Origin: Lysinibacillus sp. FSL W8-0992
Lineage (GTDB): Bacteria; Bacillota; Bacilli; Bacillales_A; Planococcaceae
DNA length: 64,000 nt
Reading direction: 5' to 3'
Assembly: GCF_038008685.1 (NCBI RefSeq)
Contig: NZ_JBBOZQ010000001.1
Coordinates: 3,844,001-3,908,000, forward strand
Shown: piece after piece, positions 7,701 through 15,854 of the stretch
Layout: the number at the start of each line of letters is the position of its first letter
How positions within the stretch are numbered: the first letter of the stretch is position 1
Position numbers and translations under genes: made by a program
Notes under the pieces: model-generated
What the model saw: only the letters and a program-made list of their open reading frames with translations
Databases searched by the model: none
Told to the model about the DNA's origin: nothing

Positions 7701-10603
7701 TGCGTTGCCATATTGTATTGTCTTGCATCGCCCGAAACAAGAGTATTTTCAGGACCAGCGAAAAATCTCAGCTGACCTTGGAAGTTATAAATACCAGAAA
7801 GTTTATTCGCAGGGAAAGACAAGCCTTTTAAAGTAACTTTAACTTTATCTCCAGGTACTATTTTTTCATTTGCTGCTGTTAAGTTTTCAATTGTTACATC
7901 AAGTGGACGTGCTGTCATCACGTGATACTCAGCTTTTCCATCTTTTTCAACCTTAACTATATTACGTCCTTCAGTTAATAAAACTGTGAAAGAGCCATTT
8001 CCACTAGATTGAACACTTTCTGTTGAAAATTCACCATTTCCATAGGATGCTGTTCCTATACTATGATTAATTTCCGGACGCAAAACGCTTACTGAGCTTC
8101 CAGAAGTCGGAGTAAAAGTATAATATGCTCCTTGTTCGCCTTGAACATAGTAAACACTATCAATATCAGCATCAAAAACACCATTTTGTAAGTTTAGAAG
8201 GTCCCCACCTTTTTTACCTTCATTAATTTTTTGATTACGTTCTTTGTTACTTTCTATACCTGTAGAAATACCTGTTTCACCTTGACCAACAGTCACAACA
8301 AAGAGACCGACATTTTCTGGCCAAATAGCACTAAATGCATCATTCGCATCACTAATGTATCCGGAACCATTAACCTTCAATGCGTCATACGTCACTTTTA
8401 CAACAGCTGTACCATTTTTCAATGCTTTGACTGTCGAATAACTTCCTGGCTTACCAGGATCAATTTGAATTACATCATCGCCTGTTATGATTTCATAATG
8501 GAAATCAGGCTCAAAGAAATAGTTGTTAATTCCTTCTATTAATGCTTGCCAGCTTCGTAATGTTAGTAAATTGAAGCTTTCTCCTTGGTTTAACTTCAAA
8601 TGATTTTGCTCATTAATATTTAAATAAATATTACCTTCAAGATATGTTCCTTTATTTAAAATTGCTGTTGGCGATTGAATTGAGAGCTGTTGTTTTGTAA
8701 TTGCCAATGTTGCATTTTGAGCATTTGCTTTAAATGTACCTACATTTGTAAGTTTTCCTGCTTGGCTAACTCGGTAGTTATAATCACCATTGTTTGTTAA
8801 CTTGAAAGAAAATGTTTTTGTACCATCCGGGTTAATCGTAGCTACCCCTTCAGGCAGGACTTCTTCAAATGCAATAAAGTGTTTAATTTTTTTTCCTACA
8901 AATAATTCAGCATCTTCAGGGACTGTAAACTTAATATCCCCAGAAAACGGAATAGCTGCACTAATTGTTTGAGCTGTGGCCGAAAGTGTTACTGTAGTGC
9001 TATTACTAACTGGAACATATTGTGTATGCTTTGCATCTGGCTCAAACGTATAGTAGATTTTTTCCCCTACTAGAGCTAGTACTGGAGTCTGTCCTTGTGT
9101 TGTTACTTTACCTAGTTTTAATGACGTATCGTTCGGTATTTCTTGCCCAACTTTTACAGTGTAATCGCTATTAACATTCCAACTTGTATTACTAGCTTTA
9201 AAATTAAGCTGGCGGAATTGAAATTCTTGATTTGATTCTGCTTTTACTGTTAGCTGACCACCGCCAACACTGTTATGATTGCTATCAAATCCTTCGTAGC
9301 GATAACTTCCTACTGGTATAGTTGCTGTATAAACATTGTATGTCCCTTCAACACCAGAGCCTATGTTTATTTCTTGCTCATTCGTATCATAAAGCTTTAA
9401 CATCACAGCTTTATGTGCCACAGTAATTTTCACTGTGCTAGTAATATCCGTTTGTAAACCAGGTTTTTTACTAAATGCATTTGTGGCTTGATTTAGTGCT
9501 AAAACTTTTGCATCTATTTCTTCTTGACTGGCATTTTCATCTGCGATTAGTTCCTGTGCGTCTATAATTTCATTTGTATATGCATCTATTTCAGCTTGAG
9601 TAACCCAGTAATCAGTAGGAGCTACATCTTTTCCATCTAAACTTACTTTCACAGAAGCTTTTGTTTGTTCAGCTTGTTGAACCGCTGTTTGCAAAGCTGT
9701 TTTATCAGCTTTAACGATTTCTTCCCCTTCTCCATTTAAAGCAGCATTTAAATGGGTAAGTGCTGCATCCACATTTGTTTGACTACTCTCCATATTTTTA
9801 AGCTGCACGTAGGCGGCGTCATAAGAAGACTTTACTTGTTCATTTGCTAAAATTTCGTTTTTAGTTGGCGAGCTATTAATTTCGGCAATTTTCGCTGTTA
9901 ACTCGTCTTTATTCGCTGGAGTAATTAAACTACTTCCCTCTAAGCCACCACCTAAATCTGCTCCATACCCCCATACTGTAAACTGCCATCTAATGATATC
10001 ACCATCTTCTGGGAACCATTCAGAAGCACCTCGAGGAATAAAGTTATTATTTACAGCTACCATCCAGCCCGACATAGTTGTATAGTCCATTTGATTTAAC
10101 CAGTCGGATTCTATTCTTCCATCAACTGGACCAGATTCATCAAGAATGTATTTTGGGACGCTCACTTCTCCAGGATCAGGATCAAAGACCCCTGATAAGT
10201 AAAAGCTTTCTTCTACAGACCCTGTAATGTCATAGTTGCCTTCTCCTAACAGGTTAACTATAACCTTAGCTATATTATCCCCTTCATAAAAAGGAACACG
10301 AACAGGTTCCTTTATGTATCCCTGCCCAAGTGTAAACTTCTCTACGGAAACCGTCACATAACCTTTAGGTTCAGTATTATTAAATATCGTCGCACTATCA
10401 TTACTGGTAATAGGAGATAGTTCGCTTTCCGTTTGCTCGGTCATTTCTTTCTCTAATGATTCTTCATTAGTTTGAATACTAGAATCTGTTTCTAACTCAC
10501 TAGCATCATTTTGTTGTGTCTCAGCGAATGCAACGGGTGATAATAACGAAAATGATAAGATAAAGACAATCGCTATATTCAACCATTTTTTATAAAAGTC
10601 CAT
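4721..10603 (-). CDS. Giant SLH surface protein: DUF4430 - FIVAR - beta region - toroid - DUF4430 - 3x SLH
   Basis: The 1,960-aa protein has a signal peptide cleaved near AFA-ET (residue 27). A first DUF4430 domain lies at about 79-218 (SGWMVAVN, DGDIIRWQFT). Three FIVAR-like helical modules lie at about 230-287, 297-378 and 1042-1122, and a long beta-rich region spans about 380-1040. An alpha/alpha toroid follows at 1137-1415, then four NPSNPGEGG-type linker repeats and a second DUF4430 at about 1463-1570 (SGWMYRVNG, DLGKDIGG). A charged segment carrying four cysteines, a beta module and three SLH domains (1783-1960) complete the chain. Toroid, Gly/Pro linker and DUF4430 reproduce the domain order of intrinsic factor. 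The ATG at 10603 is preceded by GGGGGG; an upstream in-frame ATG at 10642 lacks a ribosome site. It is the first gene after the cobalamin riboswitch. Cobalamin binding is inferred, not shown. Confidence 0.87.
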   Translation of the reverse strand: MDFYKKWLNIAIVFILSFSLLSPVAFAETQQNDASELETDSSIQTNEESLEKEMTEQTESELSPITSNDSATIFNNTEPKGYVTVSVEKFTLGQGYIKEPVRVPFYEGDNIAKVIVNLLGEGNYDITGSVEESFYLSGVFDPDPGEVSVPKYILDESGPVDGRIESDWLNQMDYTTMSGWMVAVNNNFIPRGASEWFPEDGDIIRWQFTVWGYGADLGGGLEGSSLITPANKDELTAKIAEINSSPTKNEILANEQVKSSYDAAYVQLKNMESSQTNVDAALTHLNAALNGEGEEIVKADKTALQTAVQQAEQTKASVKVSLDGKDVAPTDYWVTQAEIDAYTNEIIDAQELIADENASQEEIDAKVLALNQATNAFSKKPGLQTDITSTVKITVAHKAVMLKLYDTNEQEINIGSGVEGTYNVYTATIPVGSYRYEGFDSNHNSVGGGQLTVKAESNQEFQFRQLNFKASNTSWNVNSDYTVKVGQEIPNDTSLKLGKVTTQGQTPVLALVGEKIYYTFEPDAKHTQYVPVSNSTTVTLSATAQTISAAIPFSGDIKFTVPEDAELFVGKKIKHFIAFEEVLPEGVATINPDGTKTFSFKLTNNGDYNYRVSQAGKLTNVGTFKANAQNATLAITKQQLSIQSPTAILNKGTYLEGNIYLNINEQNHLKLNQGESFNLLTLRSWQALIEGINNYFFEPDFHYEIITGDDVIQIDPGKPGSYSTVKALKNGTAVVKVTYDALKVNGSGYISDANDAFSAIWPENVGLFVVTVGQGETGISTGIESNKERNQKINEGKKGGDLLNLQNGVFDADIDSVYYVQGEQGAYYTFTPTSGSSVSVLRPEINHSIGTASYGNGEFSTESVQSSGNGSFTVLLTEGRNIVKVEKDGKAEYHVMTARPLDVTIENLTAANEKIVPGDKVKVTLKGLSFPANKLSGIYNFQGQLRFFAGPENTLVSGDARQYNMATQANSVTFTIPQEHKGEYKLRDGHIRLSFFGSPIGEHHNINPITGASPNLNASAREGYYSIFPEISIISDEKVVIDKSVLQSAIEKAEQNKGSVKISTDGKNIDPADFWVTQAVQDAYTNIILSAQQLIADNTAEQDIIDAKVLALNQATTIFNEAKKVGTKTNADTTTLKAYKTVGQYMVDKLPNPKFDNEWWIISLARGGYEVPKEYYETYYKNVVDHVVAKNGVLDKRKYTEYSRLIIALTAIGKDPTNVGGYNLVEKLSDFDQVIWQGVNGAYFGLIALNTWNFELPKTATTTPEMLMEHILSKQLADGGWALSGTKSDPDMTAMAIQALAPYYNNNSKVKIAVNNALDTLAAMQLENGGYKSWGMENVESAAQVVTALASIGIDANKDPRFNKVIANIMTYYSPEDGGFKHDLNEKQANGMATEQVGYTLAAYHRLLNGQTALYDTSDTKSNNPSNPGEGGNPSNPGDGGNPSNPGEGGNPSNPGGSIPSGYATFLIRISSSEIPLRTTTVQLNTGDTVFDALKRVTTENGIDLSYRETQYGTYIDGIAGLYEFDRGPLSGWMYRVNGQFPSYSAGLYKLSPGDSVEWLYTLDLGKDIGGYVDGIESGGKGEGEENKECKEKETDKCKEEVKCKADDKQCTEETEKDNKDDDAVSEEPNKDSSLAEITIEDGSNKAIIKSENIQDYIKKNIQKIVIQSKQNFKIEVPTSIFNSIKLAENEELTVEVTKDTKDKKFSVSFGIESTNGKTKPITLGKEYLKVTLLDSEIKSNTVVLQLVDGEYKPVPHKIVNGEIVLFTKISGTFVITENTVTFKDIAQLANKEEIEFLVSRHVIQGTTPETFEPNKPITRAQFAVLISRALGLQTIGENPFNDTKGKWYEADIQALYEAGITKGSTASTFKPDAPITRQQAAAFMARILEYLNTDVKTAGEINYNDASRISAEYLPYIKLLNSLDIMTGKLDGSFDPSSPITRGQTAKILKRTLNISGIM

Positions 10604-10660
10604 TTCTTTCCCCCCAATTTTTATAGATGAATGCGCTTGCAATAACTAGAAAATAAAAAA

Positions 10661-10689
10661 GATGCTTCTCTAATAAAAGAGAGAGCATC
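10661..10689 (-). terminator. Riboswitch expression-platform terminator
   Basis: On the minus strand GATGCTCTCT pairs with AGAGAAGCATC around a short loop, followed directly by a run of T (10650-10660). It lies between the cobalamin aptamer and the giant surface-protein start, so it should be the intrinsic terminator that forms when the vitamin is bound. Confidence 0.8.
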
Positions 10690-10784
10690 CAAGGAAAACA
10701 GAAAAAGGCTCAAAATACTATTTGCCTGTCCATCTATTTGCCGTAAATTCTCCTAGCTTCCGAAGAGATTTAATACGATGAAAT

Positions 10785-10952
10785 AAAGGCAGGTCTCCTG
10801 GCTTGTGTACCCTAATCAGAACCTTCCCATCTACTTGAGGCATTTTTCCTCGTTTGACAGTGGTGTTTTCTGGGGTCATCTACACATACAGTTGCGGAAA
10901 CAGCTTCGGATTTGCACCGAATTCCCTATTAAGCTCTTAAAAGAGCACCTTT
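10785..10952 (-). promoter_or_regulatory. Cobalamin (adenosylcobalamin) riboswitch
   Basis: The minus strand carries the conserved cobalamin aptamer landmarks in order: AAAGGTGC, AATAGGGAA, CGGTGCAAATCCG, CCGCAACTGT, CCACTGTC, GGGAAGG and AAGCCAGGAGACCTGCC (the B12 box). It precedes the five-gene surface-protein/ECF operon and, with the terminator at 10661-10689, should switch that operon off when cobalamin is plentiful. This is the main evidence that the operon handles vitamin B12. Confidence 0.96.
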
Positions 10953-11146
10953 ATTCTGCATTCGCTATTCACTTAATGCTAAGTTTAGCATAGTTTCCAT
11001 TTTTTCAAAATAGTTAAAAAAAACAATCATTAATAATTATCTAAAAATAATGAAGTTGAATCTGCTTATATTTGCATTGATATCGCATATTATGTTCTTC
11101 TTATTTGCAATTCTATATTTAAGCACAAAAGTATTATCAATAAAAA

Positions 11147-11173
11147 ACGCCAGAGCAATAATACTCTGACGTT
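11147..11173 (-). terminator. Intrinsic terminator of the DUF418 gene
   Basis: Minus strand: AACGTCAGAG, a loop, CTCTGGCGTT and a T run. It lies eight bases after the stop of the gene ending at 11181. The 11,000-11,146 stretch holds nothing else recognisable. Confidence 0.8.
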
Positions 11174-11180
11174 GAAATCA

Positions 11181-12224
11181 TTATTTTGTCGTTACTTTTC
11201 TTCCGTACGTCATCCATCTCCACACTTTTTCCAATGGCCCAATTTTGAAAAATTTAAAATAAATGATACTAAAGATGATTTGAATTACAAAAATCATAAT
11301 GGCAATGATGACAATATAGGAAGTCGAAAGTACTTCGAGTCCCATGAGCGATATAATAGCTAACCCTATAAAACTCTGAGCTAAGTAATTTGTAAATGCC
11401 ATCTGACCTACCCGTCCAATTGGCTGTAGCATTTTTACAACATTTTTGTGTTCTAGAATCAGGAATAAACTCGCTAAATAAAAATATGTAGTCGGGATTA
11501 CACCTAAACCTAGTACTAATTGAAGCTTTTGATCATCATTTTGAGATGCAAACCAAATCCAACTAGATATAGCTACAAATATTGGAGCTGTTACATATAA
11601 GACCAACTTTATTTGTTTGGTAAGTTGTCTCACATTTCTTATCCAGTCAGCTTTTGCTACTAGAAAACCTGTTAAAAACATAATAAAAATAGTTATTGTA
11701 TCATTCCCTAGTACATTGAAAACTGTTGAAAGGATAGCTAAGTTTGGCAAAAACATTTGCCCAAGTATGCTTACAATGTGAACAGTAATTATGCCAATAA
11801 GCCAGTTACGAATTGTATCAATCTGCGCTCGATAAAATGGTAGTAAGAACAAACCTATTACTGCATATGCAGAAAGGATGGAACCCCAGAAAAAAAATAT
11901 GTGCACAATCCCAATAACAAATAATGCTAGTAAACGTCTTGCAAAACGCCATCGAGGCTTATCACCTCTTGCTTCAGCGCGTGAAGCAAAAATATAAAAA
12001 CCGACACCGAAAAGAAATGAAAAAATGGAAAAGAATTTTTTCTCAATGAATATATCAATTAGTGTATCAATCACACTATTGAATTTACTATAGGCTGGCA
12101 CCGGTCCTCCTTCAACTACTATTTGATAAGCACCTACATTAATAAATAAAATACCAAATAACGCTAATCCCCGAATAATATCTAAGGACACAATTCTTTC
12201 TTTTTGTGTAACGGATGGATTCAT
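11181..12224 (-). CDS. DUF418 family polytopic membrane protein (YeiB-like)
   Basis: The 347-aa membrane protein has about nine hydrophobic segments. Its N-terminus (RIVSLDIIRGLALFGILFIN) is the hallmark of the DUF418/YeiB family, distantly related to acyltransferase-3-type membrane proteins. The segment FSFLFGVGFYIF and the C-terminal GQMAFTNYLAQS also fit this family. The ATG at 12224 has AAGGAG eight bases upstream. Its biochemical role is unknown; members are often described as putative transporters or membrane acyltransferase relatives. It is a single-gene unit ended by the hairpin at 11147-11173. Confidence 0.85.
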   Translation of the reverse strand: MNPSVTQKERIVSLDIIRGLALFGILFINVGAYQIVVEGGPVPAYSKFNSVIDTLIDIFIEKKFFSIFSFLFGVGFYIFASRAEARGDKPRWRFARRLLALFVIGIVHIFFFWGSILSAYAVIGLFLLPFYRAQIDTIRNWLIGIITVHIVSILGQMFLPNLAILSTVFNVLGNDTITIFIMFLTGFLVAKADWIRNVRQLTKQIKLVLYVTAPIFVAISSWIWFASQNDDQKLQLVLGLGVIPTTYFYLASLFLILEHKNVVKMLQPIGRVGQMAFTNYLAQSFIGLAIISLMGLEVLSTSYIVIIAIMIFVIQIIFSIIYFKFFKIGPLEKVWRWMTYGRKVTTK

Positions 12225-12392
12225 GCTTTCAACTCCTTATCTTCAATACTGCAATTCATGCTCCTTGGCTATTATATCTAGGCAACCTTACAGCAGTTTG
12301 TTGATTAGCTTACAAAAACCTTAACTGAAGGATTTCATTTATCTTAACGATTTATTTAAAATTGCAGTTTCTTAGTCAAACAATAAAAAAAA

Positions 12393-12415
12393 GGTCTGGA
12401 TTAATTTCCAAGACC
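12393..12415. terminator. Orphan hairpin with flanking A/T runs
   Basis: GGTCTGGA pairs imperfectly with TCCAAGACC and has A-rich and T-rich flanks. No gene on either strand obviously ends here, so it may be a remnant. The rest of 12,225-12,584 shows no gene. Confidence 0.4.
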
Positions 12416-12584
12416 CTTCTTTTATTCATATTATTATCAAGCGTAGTCTAATGCATTAGTGGCTAATGAAATGTGAAATTTCGTCTCAATATTTTTCATG
12501 TTTTCCTTAGTTTTTCATCCCTTTTCAAAAGTTAAGACAACATATTTTATAGTATGTAGACTATTTTGAAAAGAGGTGACCAAG

Positions 12585-12848
12585 GTGAATAGGAATAGAA
12601 GATTAAGATTTTGTTATCCTGGCTATAAATATTGCGGACCTGGATGTTCAGGACCTGGTTCACCAACAAATGCTGTTGACTCTTGTTGTAAGAAGCATGA
12701 TGCTTGTTATTCAAAATATGGTAGAACAAAAAATTGCGATGAATTATTTCAGCAATGTTTATTAGCACATATGAATACCAATAGCAAAATGGGCAGAGAT
12801 GCTAGACTGTTCTTCAAAGTTTTTGATTTGCGTAATAATTTCTTTTAA
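12585..12848 (+). CDS. Small phospholipase A2-like protein
   Basis: The 87-aa Cys-rich basic protein contains YCGPGCSGPG followed by VDSCCKKHDACYSKYG. This matches the Ca-binding glycine loop and the catalytic D-x-C-C-x-x-H-D-x-C-Y motif of phospholipase A2, including the His-Asp pair. No signal peptide is visible. The GTG at 12585 is chosen because AGAGGTG lies a proper distance upstream; an in-frame GTG at 12576 overlaps that site. It stands alone between terminators. Homologues in bacilli and parvovirus VP1 share the core, and a lipase or a structural spore/phage role are both possible. The fold call is good; activity is unknown. Confidence 0.75.
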   Translation: MNRNRRLRFCYPGYKYCGPGCSGPGSPTNAVDSCCKKHDACYSKYGRTKNCDELFQQCLLAHMNTNSKMGRDARLFFKVFDLRNNFF

Positions 12849-12854
12849 ACGTCA

Positions 12855-12892
12855 AAAGCCAAGAATGAACAACAAGTTTCATTCTTGGCTTT
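12855..12892 (+). terminator. Intrinsic terminator after the PLA2-like gene
   Basis: AAAGCCAAGAATGAA pairs with TTCATTCTTGGCTTT around a seven-base loop, seven bases after the stop codon. Confidence 0.8.
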
Positions 12893-12969
12893 AAAGAAAT
12901 ATAAATGTCTATTGCCGTTGATTTCCGCTACGGGCGGCACTTTTCACAAAATTTTTTAAAAATTGTTTG

Positions 12970-12982
12970 AGTGCCTGGCACT
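12970..12982. repeat. AGTGCCWGGCACT palindromic repeat, copy 1
   Basis: This 13-bp palindrome is preceded on the plus strand by AATTGTTTG. Read on the minus strand it continues AGTGCCAGGCACTCAAACAATT, the same extended motif found at 23456, 23585, 35719 and 35826. It lies just downstream of the AraC-family gene stop. Confidence 0.75.
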
Positions 12983-12995
12983 TTTATGGGCACTT

Positions 12996-13868
12996 TTACT
13001 TAATTGGAATCCAAATTTCCGAATAGAGATTTTCGCTTGTAGGATCTTCCTCTGTATAAACCTCTAATTCAGGTGTTCCAGCAGGCTCATATGGATTCGA
13101 CGGGAACCATTCGGAGAAAATTTGCTTCCATGCATTTTGCATCGCATCCGGCATTGGGCCATGTACTTCAAACACAACCCATTTTGATGCTGGCACTTCC
13201 ATCGCTAATAAATTTTCCGGTACATCCGCCCCTACGTGATCTGTTCCAATCCAATAATCGATTAAATTATTTTCTTTATAGTTTTCGTCTGGTACACAAA
13301 CACCCAATACCCCTTTAATTTGTCCATCATTTAATGCAAATAGTTGCTCGTCCATTCCTTGACGATTTACTTCATCCCAAAATACAGGAATACCTTGCAA
13401 ATTCTCGCCTTTTTGGCAATTATACGTTCTTTTTACTCCTACAACTTGGAACTTTTCTTTTTCTACAATGTTATACTTCATTGGTTCTGCTCCCTTCAGA
13501 CTCACCTGGATTACAAGGCGGTTATATGATTGTAATGGTCCTTGCTGTTTTCGTGCTTCACTCGGCGTTACGTTATGTTGCTTTCGAAATGCTTTTGTAA
13601 AAGCTTCGGGAGAGTCGTAGCCATATTTGAAGGCGAGATCGATTACTTTTATATCTGTATTGATTAATTCCTGTGCTGCTAAAGTCAATCTTCTTCGTCT
13701 TATATAATCCGCAATTGACATATCCGTTAAAATAGAAAATGTTCGTTGAAAATGAAATACAGATGCATTCACTTCGTTTGCGATTTGCTCCATTGTAATC
13801 GTTTCTTGCAAATGCTCTTCTATATAATTTATTGCTTTTTGAATCGACTCAATCCAACTCAAACTCAA
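12996..13868 (-). CDS. AraC-family transcriptional regulator with GyrI-like ligand domain
   Basis: The 290-aa cytoplasmic regulator has two helix-turn-helix motifs of the AraC type in residues 8-110. The second recognition region reads AFKYGYDSPEAFTKAFRKQH, the AraC signature. Residues about 125-290 match a GyrI-like/SOUL-type effector-binding domain, as in Rob and BmrR-type sensors of hydrophobic compounds. Translation probably begins at the TTG at 13868 with AAGGAG upstream; no better ATG exists. It is divergent from the aminotransferase gene. Likely a drug- or metabolite-responsive activator; its target is unknown. Confidence 0.88.
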   Translation of the reverse strand: MSLSWIESIQKAINYIEEHLQETITMEQIANEVNASVFHFQRTFSILTDMSIADYIRRRRLTLAAQELINTDIKVIDLAFKYGYDSPEAFTKAFRKQHNVTPSEARKQQGPLQSYNRLVIQVSLKGAEPMKYNIVEKEKFQVVGVKRTYNCQKGENLQGIPVFWDEVNRQGMDEQLFALNDGQIKGVLGVCVPDENYKENNLIDYWIGTDHVGADVPENLLAMEVPASKWVVFEVHGPMPDAMQNAWKQIFSEWFPSNPYEPAGTPELEVYTEEDPTSENLYSEIWIPIK

Positions 13869-14279
13869 ATGCCCTCACTCCTTGCTTAAAGATTAACGTA
13901 TTCTAGTTTTTTCTTCCTGTCTTTTTATGCTATCTTTGGACTGGTCCACTCAGTTGTATGCATAGTCTACTACATATCGACAATTTTCCAATCCTTTACT
14001 TAAAAGTACTACTACTTCAATAATAATCATTTATACAAGGCAATAACATAAAAATTTCAAGAAGTATCATGAACATTTAAGTGAGCGAAAAGCATCAACG
14101 GTAGCGTAACGCTACGAATAAAATCTTTGCAATAAGTGTTATTTGTTGCTGAAAAGTAAATAAATCAGCAATTTTATTAATTATTAGTAGATTCTTAGTA
14201 TTTAATTAATTTAAAATAAACAGTATTATTAAGTATTATAGATATTTCATCTAATGACACAATACGCGGAGGATATGAC
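13869..14279. other. AT-rich intergenic region between divergent genes
   Basis: The region has no convincing ORF. A short inverted repeat (GTAGCGT-AACGCTAC, near 14101-14115) is present. No T-box, riboswitch or clear operator was recognised, although the divergent regulator and aminotransferase promoters must lie here. Confidence 0.5.
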
Positions 14280-15344
14280 ATGTTAGAGATAACAAAAGAG
14301 ATAACAACAAACCCAAAAGAAAAACCTGCAGCAGACCAATTAGGTTTTGGTCAATTTTTTACAGATCATATGTTTATAGTCGATTACACAGAAGGCATGG
14401 GTTGGCATGATCCACGTATTATCCCGTATCAGCCGCTTTCACTAGATCCTTCGGCAGCAGTTTTCCATTATGGACAAGCTGTATTTGAAGGATTAAAAGC
14501 TTATGCAACAGTGGATAATAGGGTCCTTTTATTCCGTCCTGACCGTAATTTTAACCGCTTAAATCATTCGAATGAGCGTATTGTCATTCCAGCAATTGAT
14601 GAAGAATTGGCGTTAGAGGCGTTAAAGCAGTTAGTAACATTGGATCGTGAATGGGTTCCAAAGGCACCTGGAACATCTCTTTATATCCGTCCATTTATTA
14701 TTGCTACTGAGCCACACTTAGGTGTACACCCTTCTAAAAACTATAAATTTATCATCATTATGTCTCCATCAGGCTCGTACTACAAAGAGGGCATTAATCC
14801 AGTAAAAATCATGGTGGAACAACATTTTGTAAGAGCTGTAGTTGGCGGCACCGGCGAAGCAAAAACTGCTGGTAACTATGCGAGCGCCTTAAAAGGACAA
14901 GAAATTGCGAATAAGGAAGGCTACTCTCAAACTTTATGGCTAGACGGTAAAGAACACCGTTACATCGAAGAAGTAGGTAGCATGAATATATTCTTCAAAA
15001 TAAACGGAACAGTCATCACACCAGCATTAAATGGTAGCATCTTACCTGGAATTACACGTAATTCAATGCTTCAAGTATTAAAGGAGAAAAACATTCCAGT
15101 CGAAGAACGTCGTATTTCAATTGATGAAGTGGTAGAGGCTTATCATAATGGCACTTTGGAAGAAGCATTTGGTACAGGAACAGCTGCGGTTATTTCACCT
15201 GTTGGAGAATTAAAATGGCAAGATGAAAAAATAGTGATTAATAACGGTGAGATTGGTGAAGTTTCACAAATGCTTTACGAAACATTAACAGGCATTCAAA
15301 ATGGCACGCTTGAAGATACATTTGGTTGGACGATTAAATTATAA
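14280..15344 (+). CDS. ilvE: Branched-chain-amino-acid aminotransferase
   Basis: The 354-aa PLP-dependent fold-type IV enzyme reversibly transfers amino groups between Leu/Ile/Val and 2-oxoglutarate. Family features are the GQAVFEGLKAY segment, the PLP lysine in GEAKTAGNYA (about Lys195), EEVGSMNIFF and the phosphate-binding GTGTAAVISPVG loop. Length and layout match the longer bacterial/eukaryotic-type BCAT (as B. subtilis YbgE/YwaA). The ATG at 14280 has GGAGGA upstream. It is monocistronic, ended by the palindromic terminator at 15353-15394. Confidence 0.93.
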   Translation: MLEITKEITTNPKEKPAADQLGFGQFFTDHMFIVDYTEGMGWHDPRIIPYQPLSLDPSAAVFHYGQAVFEGLKAYATVDNRVLLFRPDRNFNRLNHSNERIVIPAIDEELALEALKQLVTLDREWVPKAPGTSLYIRPFIIATEPHLGVHPSKNYKFIIIMSPSGSYYKEGINPVKIMVEQHFVRAVVGGTGEAKTAGNYASALKGQEIANKEGYSQTLWLDGKEHRYIEEVGSMNIFFKINGTVITPALNGSILPGITRNSMLQVLKEKNIPVEERRISIDEVVEAYHNGTLEEAFGTGTAAVISPVGELKWQDEKIVINNGEIGEVSQMLYETLTGIQNGTLEDTFGWTIKL

Positions 15345-15352
15345 AAATATAC

Positions 15353-15394
15353 AAAAAAGTGTTAGATTGATCGAAATCAATCTAACACTTTTTT
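15353..15394. terminator. Bidirectional terminator / 42-nt palindromic repeat, copy 1
   Basis: AAAAAAGTGTTAGATTGA pairs with its exact complement around TCGAAA. The 18-bp arms end in A and T runs, so it can terminate from both sides. The same arms recur at 45043-45084 and 61478-61517. Confidence 0.85.
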
Positions 15395-15456
15395 ACTGTG
15401 ATCGTTTTTGTAGCACAACATAAGCCACTAATATAATCGTCTCCGTTTTTTGTCGT

Positions 15457-15813
15457 TTAATGATATTGGAATAACACCAAAATAATTGGACCTTTTTCGC
15501 TTTCCCAAAGCTCAACAAAAAAACAATATCCATTTGGGAAATCATTTAAATATGCCTCATCATCAAGGCAAATGTTATTTTTATACTTAGTAGCCCATTC
15601 TGACTTAACATCATGTATTAATAAACACTCTAATGTACTTTTTCGTTCCGTTTGATAGTTACAGATAAATACTTCTTCTACTTCGCCATTAAAAATCATT
15701 TGTCCAAGTTCCTGCAACGTAAAATTATTAGAGTAGATTTTACTTGCCACTACTACTTCATTGTTATAAATCTGATTTTTTTCCTTGTCTATGAAGTAGC
15801 CTTTTTTTATCAC
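15457..15813 (-). CDS. Hypothetical protein, 118 aa
   Basis: A soluble acidic protein with no recognised family. No signal peptide or membrane segment is visible. The start is a GTG at 15813 with GAGGTG eight bases upstream, which supports real translation. It shares orientation with the next gene upstream (tautomerase-like) but is separated from it by 41 bases. Function unknown. Confidence 0.6.
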   Translation of the reverse strand: MIKKGYFIDKEKNQIYNNEVVVASKIYSNNFTLQELGQMIFNGEVEEVFICNYQTERKSTLECLLIHDVKSEWATKYKNNICLDDEAYLNDFPNGYCFFVELWESEKGPIILVLFQYH

Positions 15814-15854
15814 AGTAGTTCACCTCATCTAGTTTATTAATCGTCTAAAAAAGC

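Noticed and set aside
12547-12768. Minus-strand frame opposite the PLA2-like gene
   Set aside because: The plus-strand frame has the PLA2 motif, ribosome site and terminator; the antisense frame has none.
13869-14279. T-box or other amino-acid leader before the aminotransferase gene
   Set aside because: No T-box core, specifier hairpin or terminator-antiterminator pair was found.
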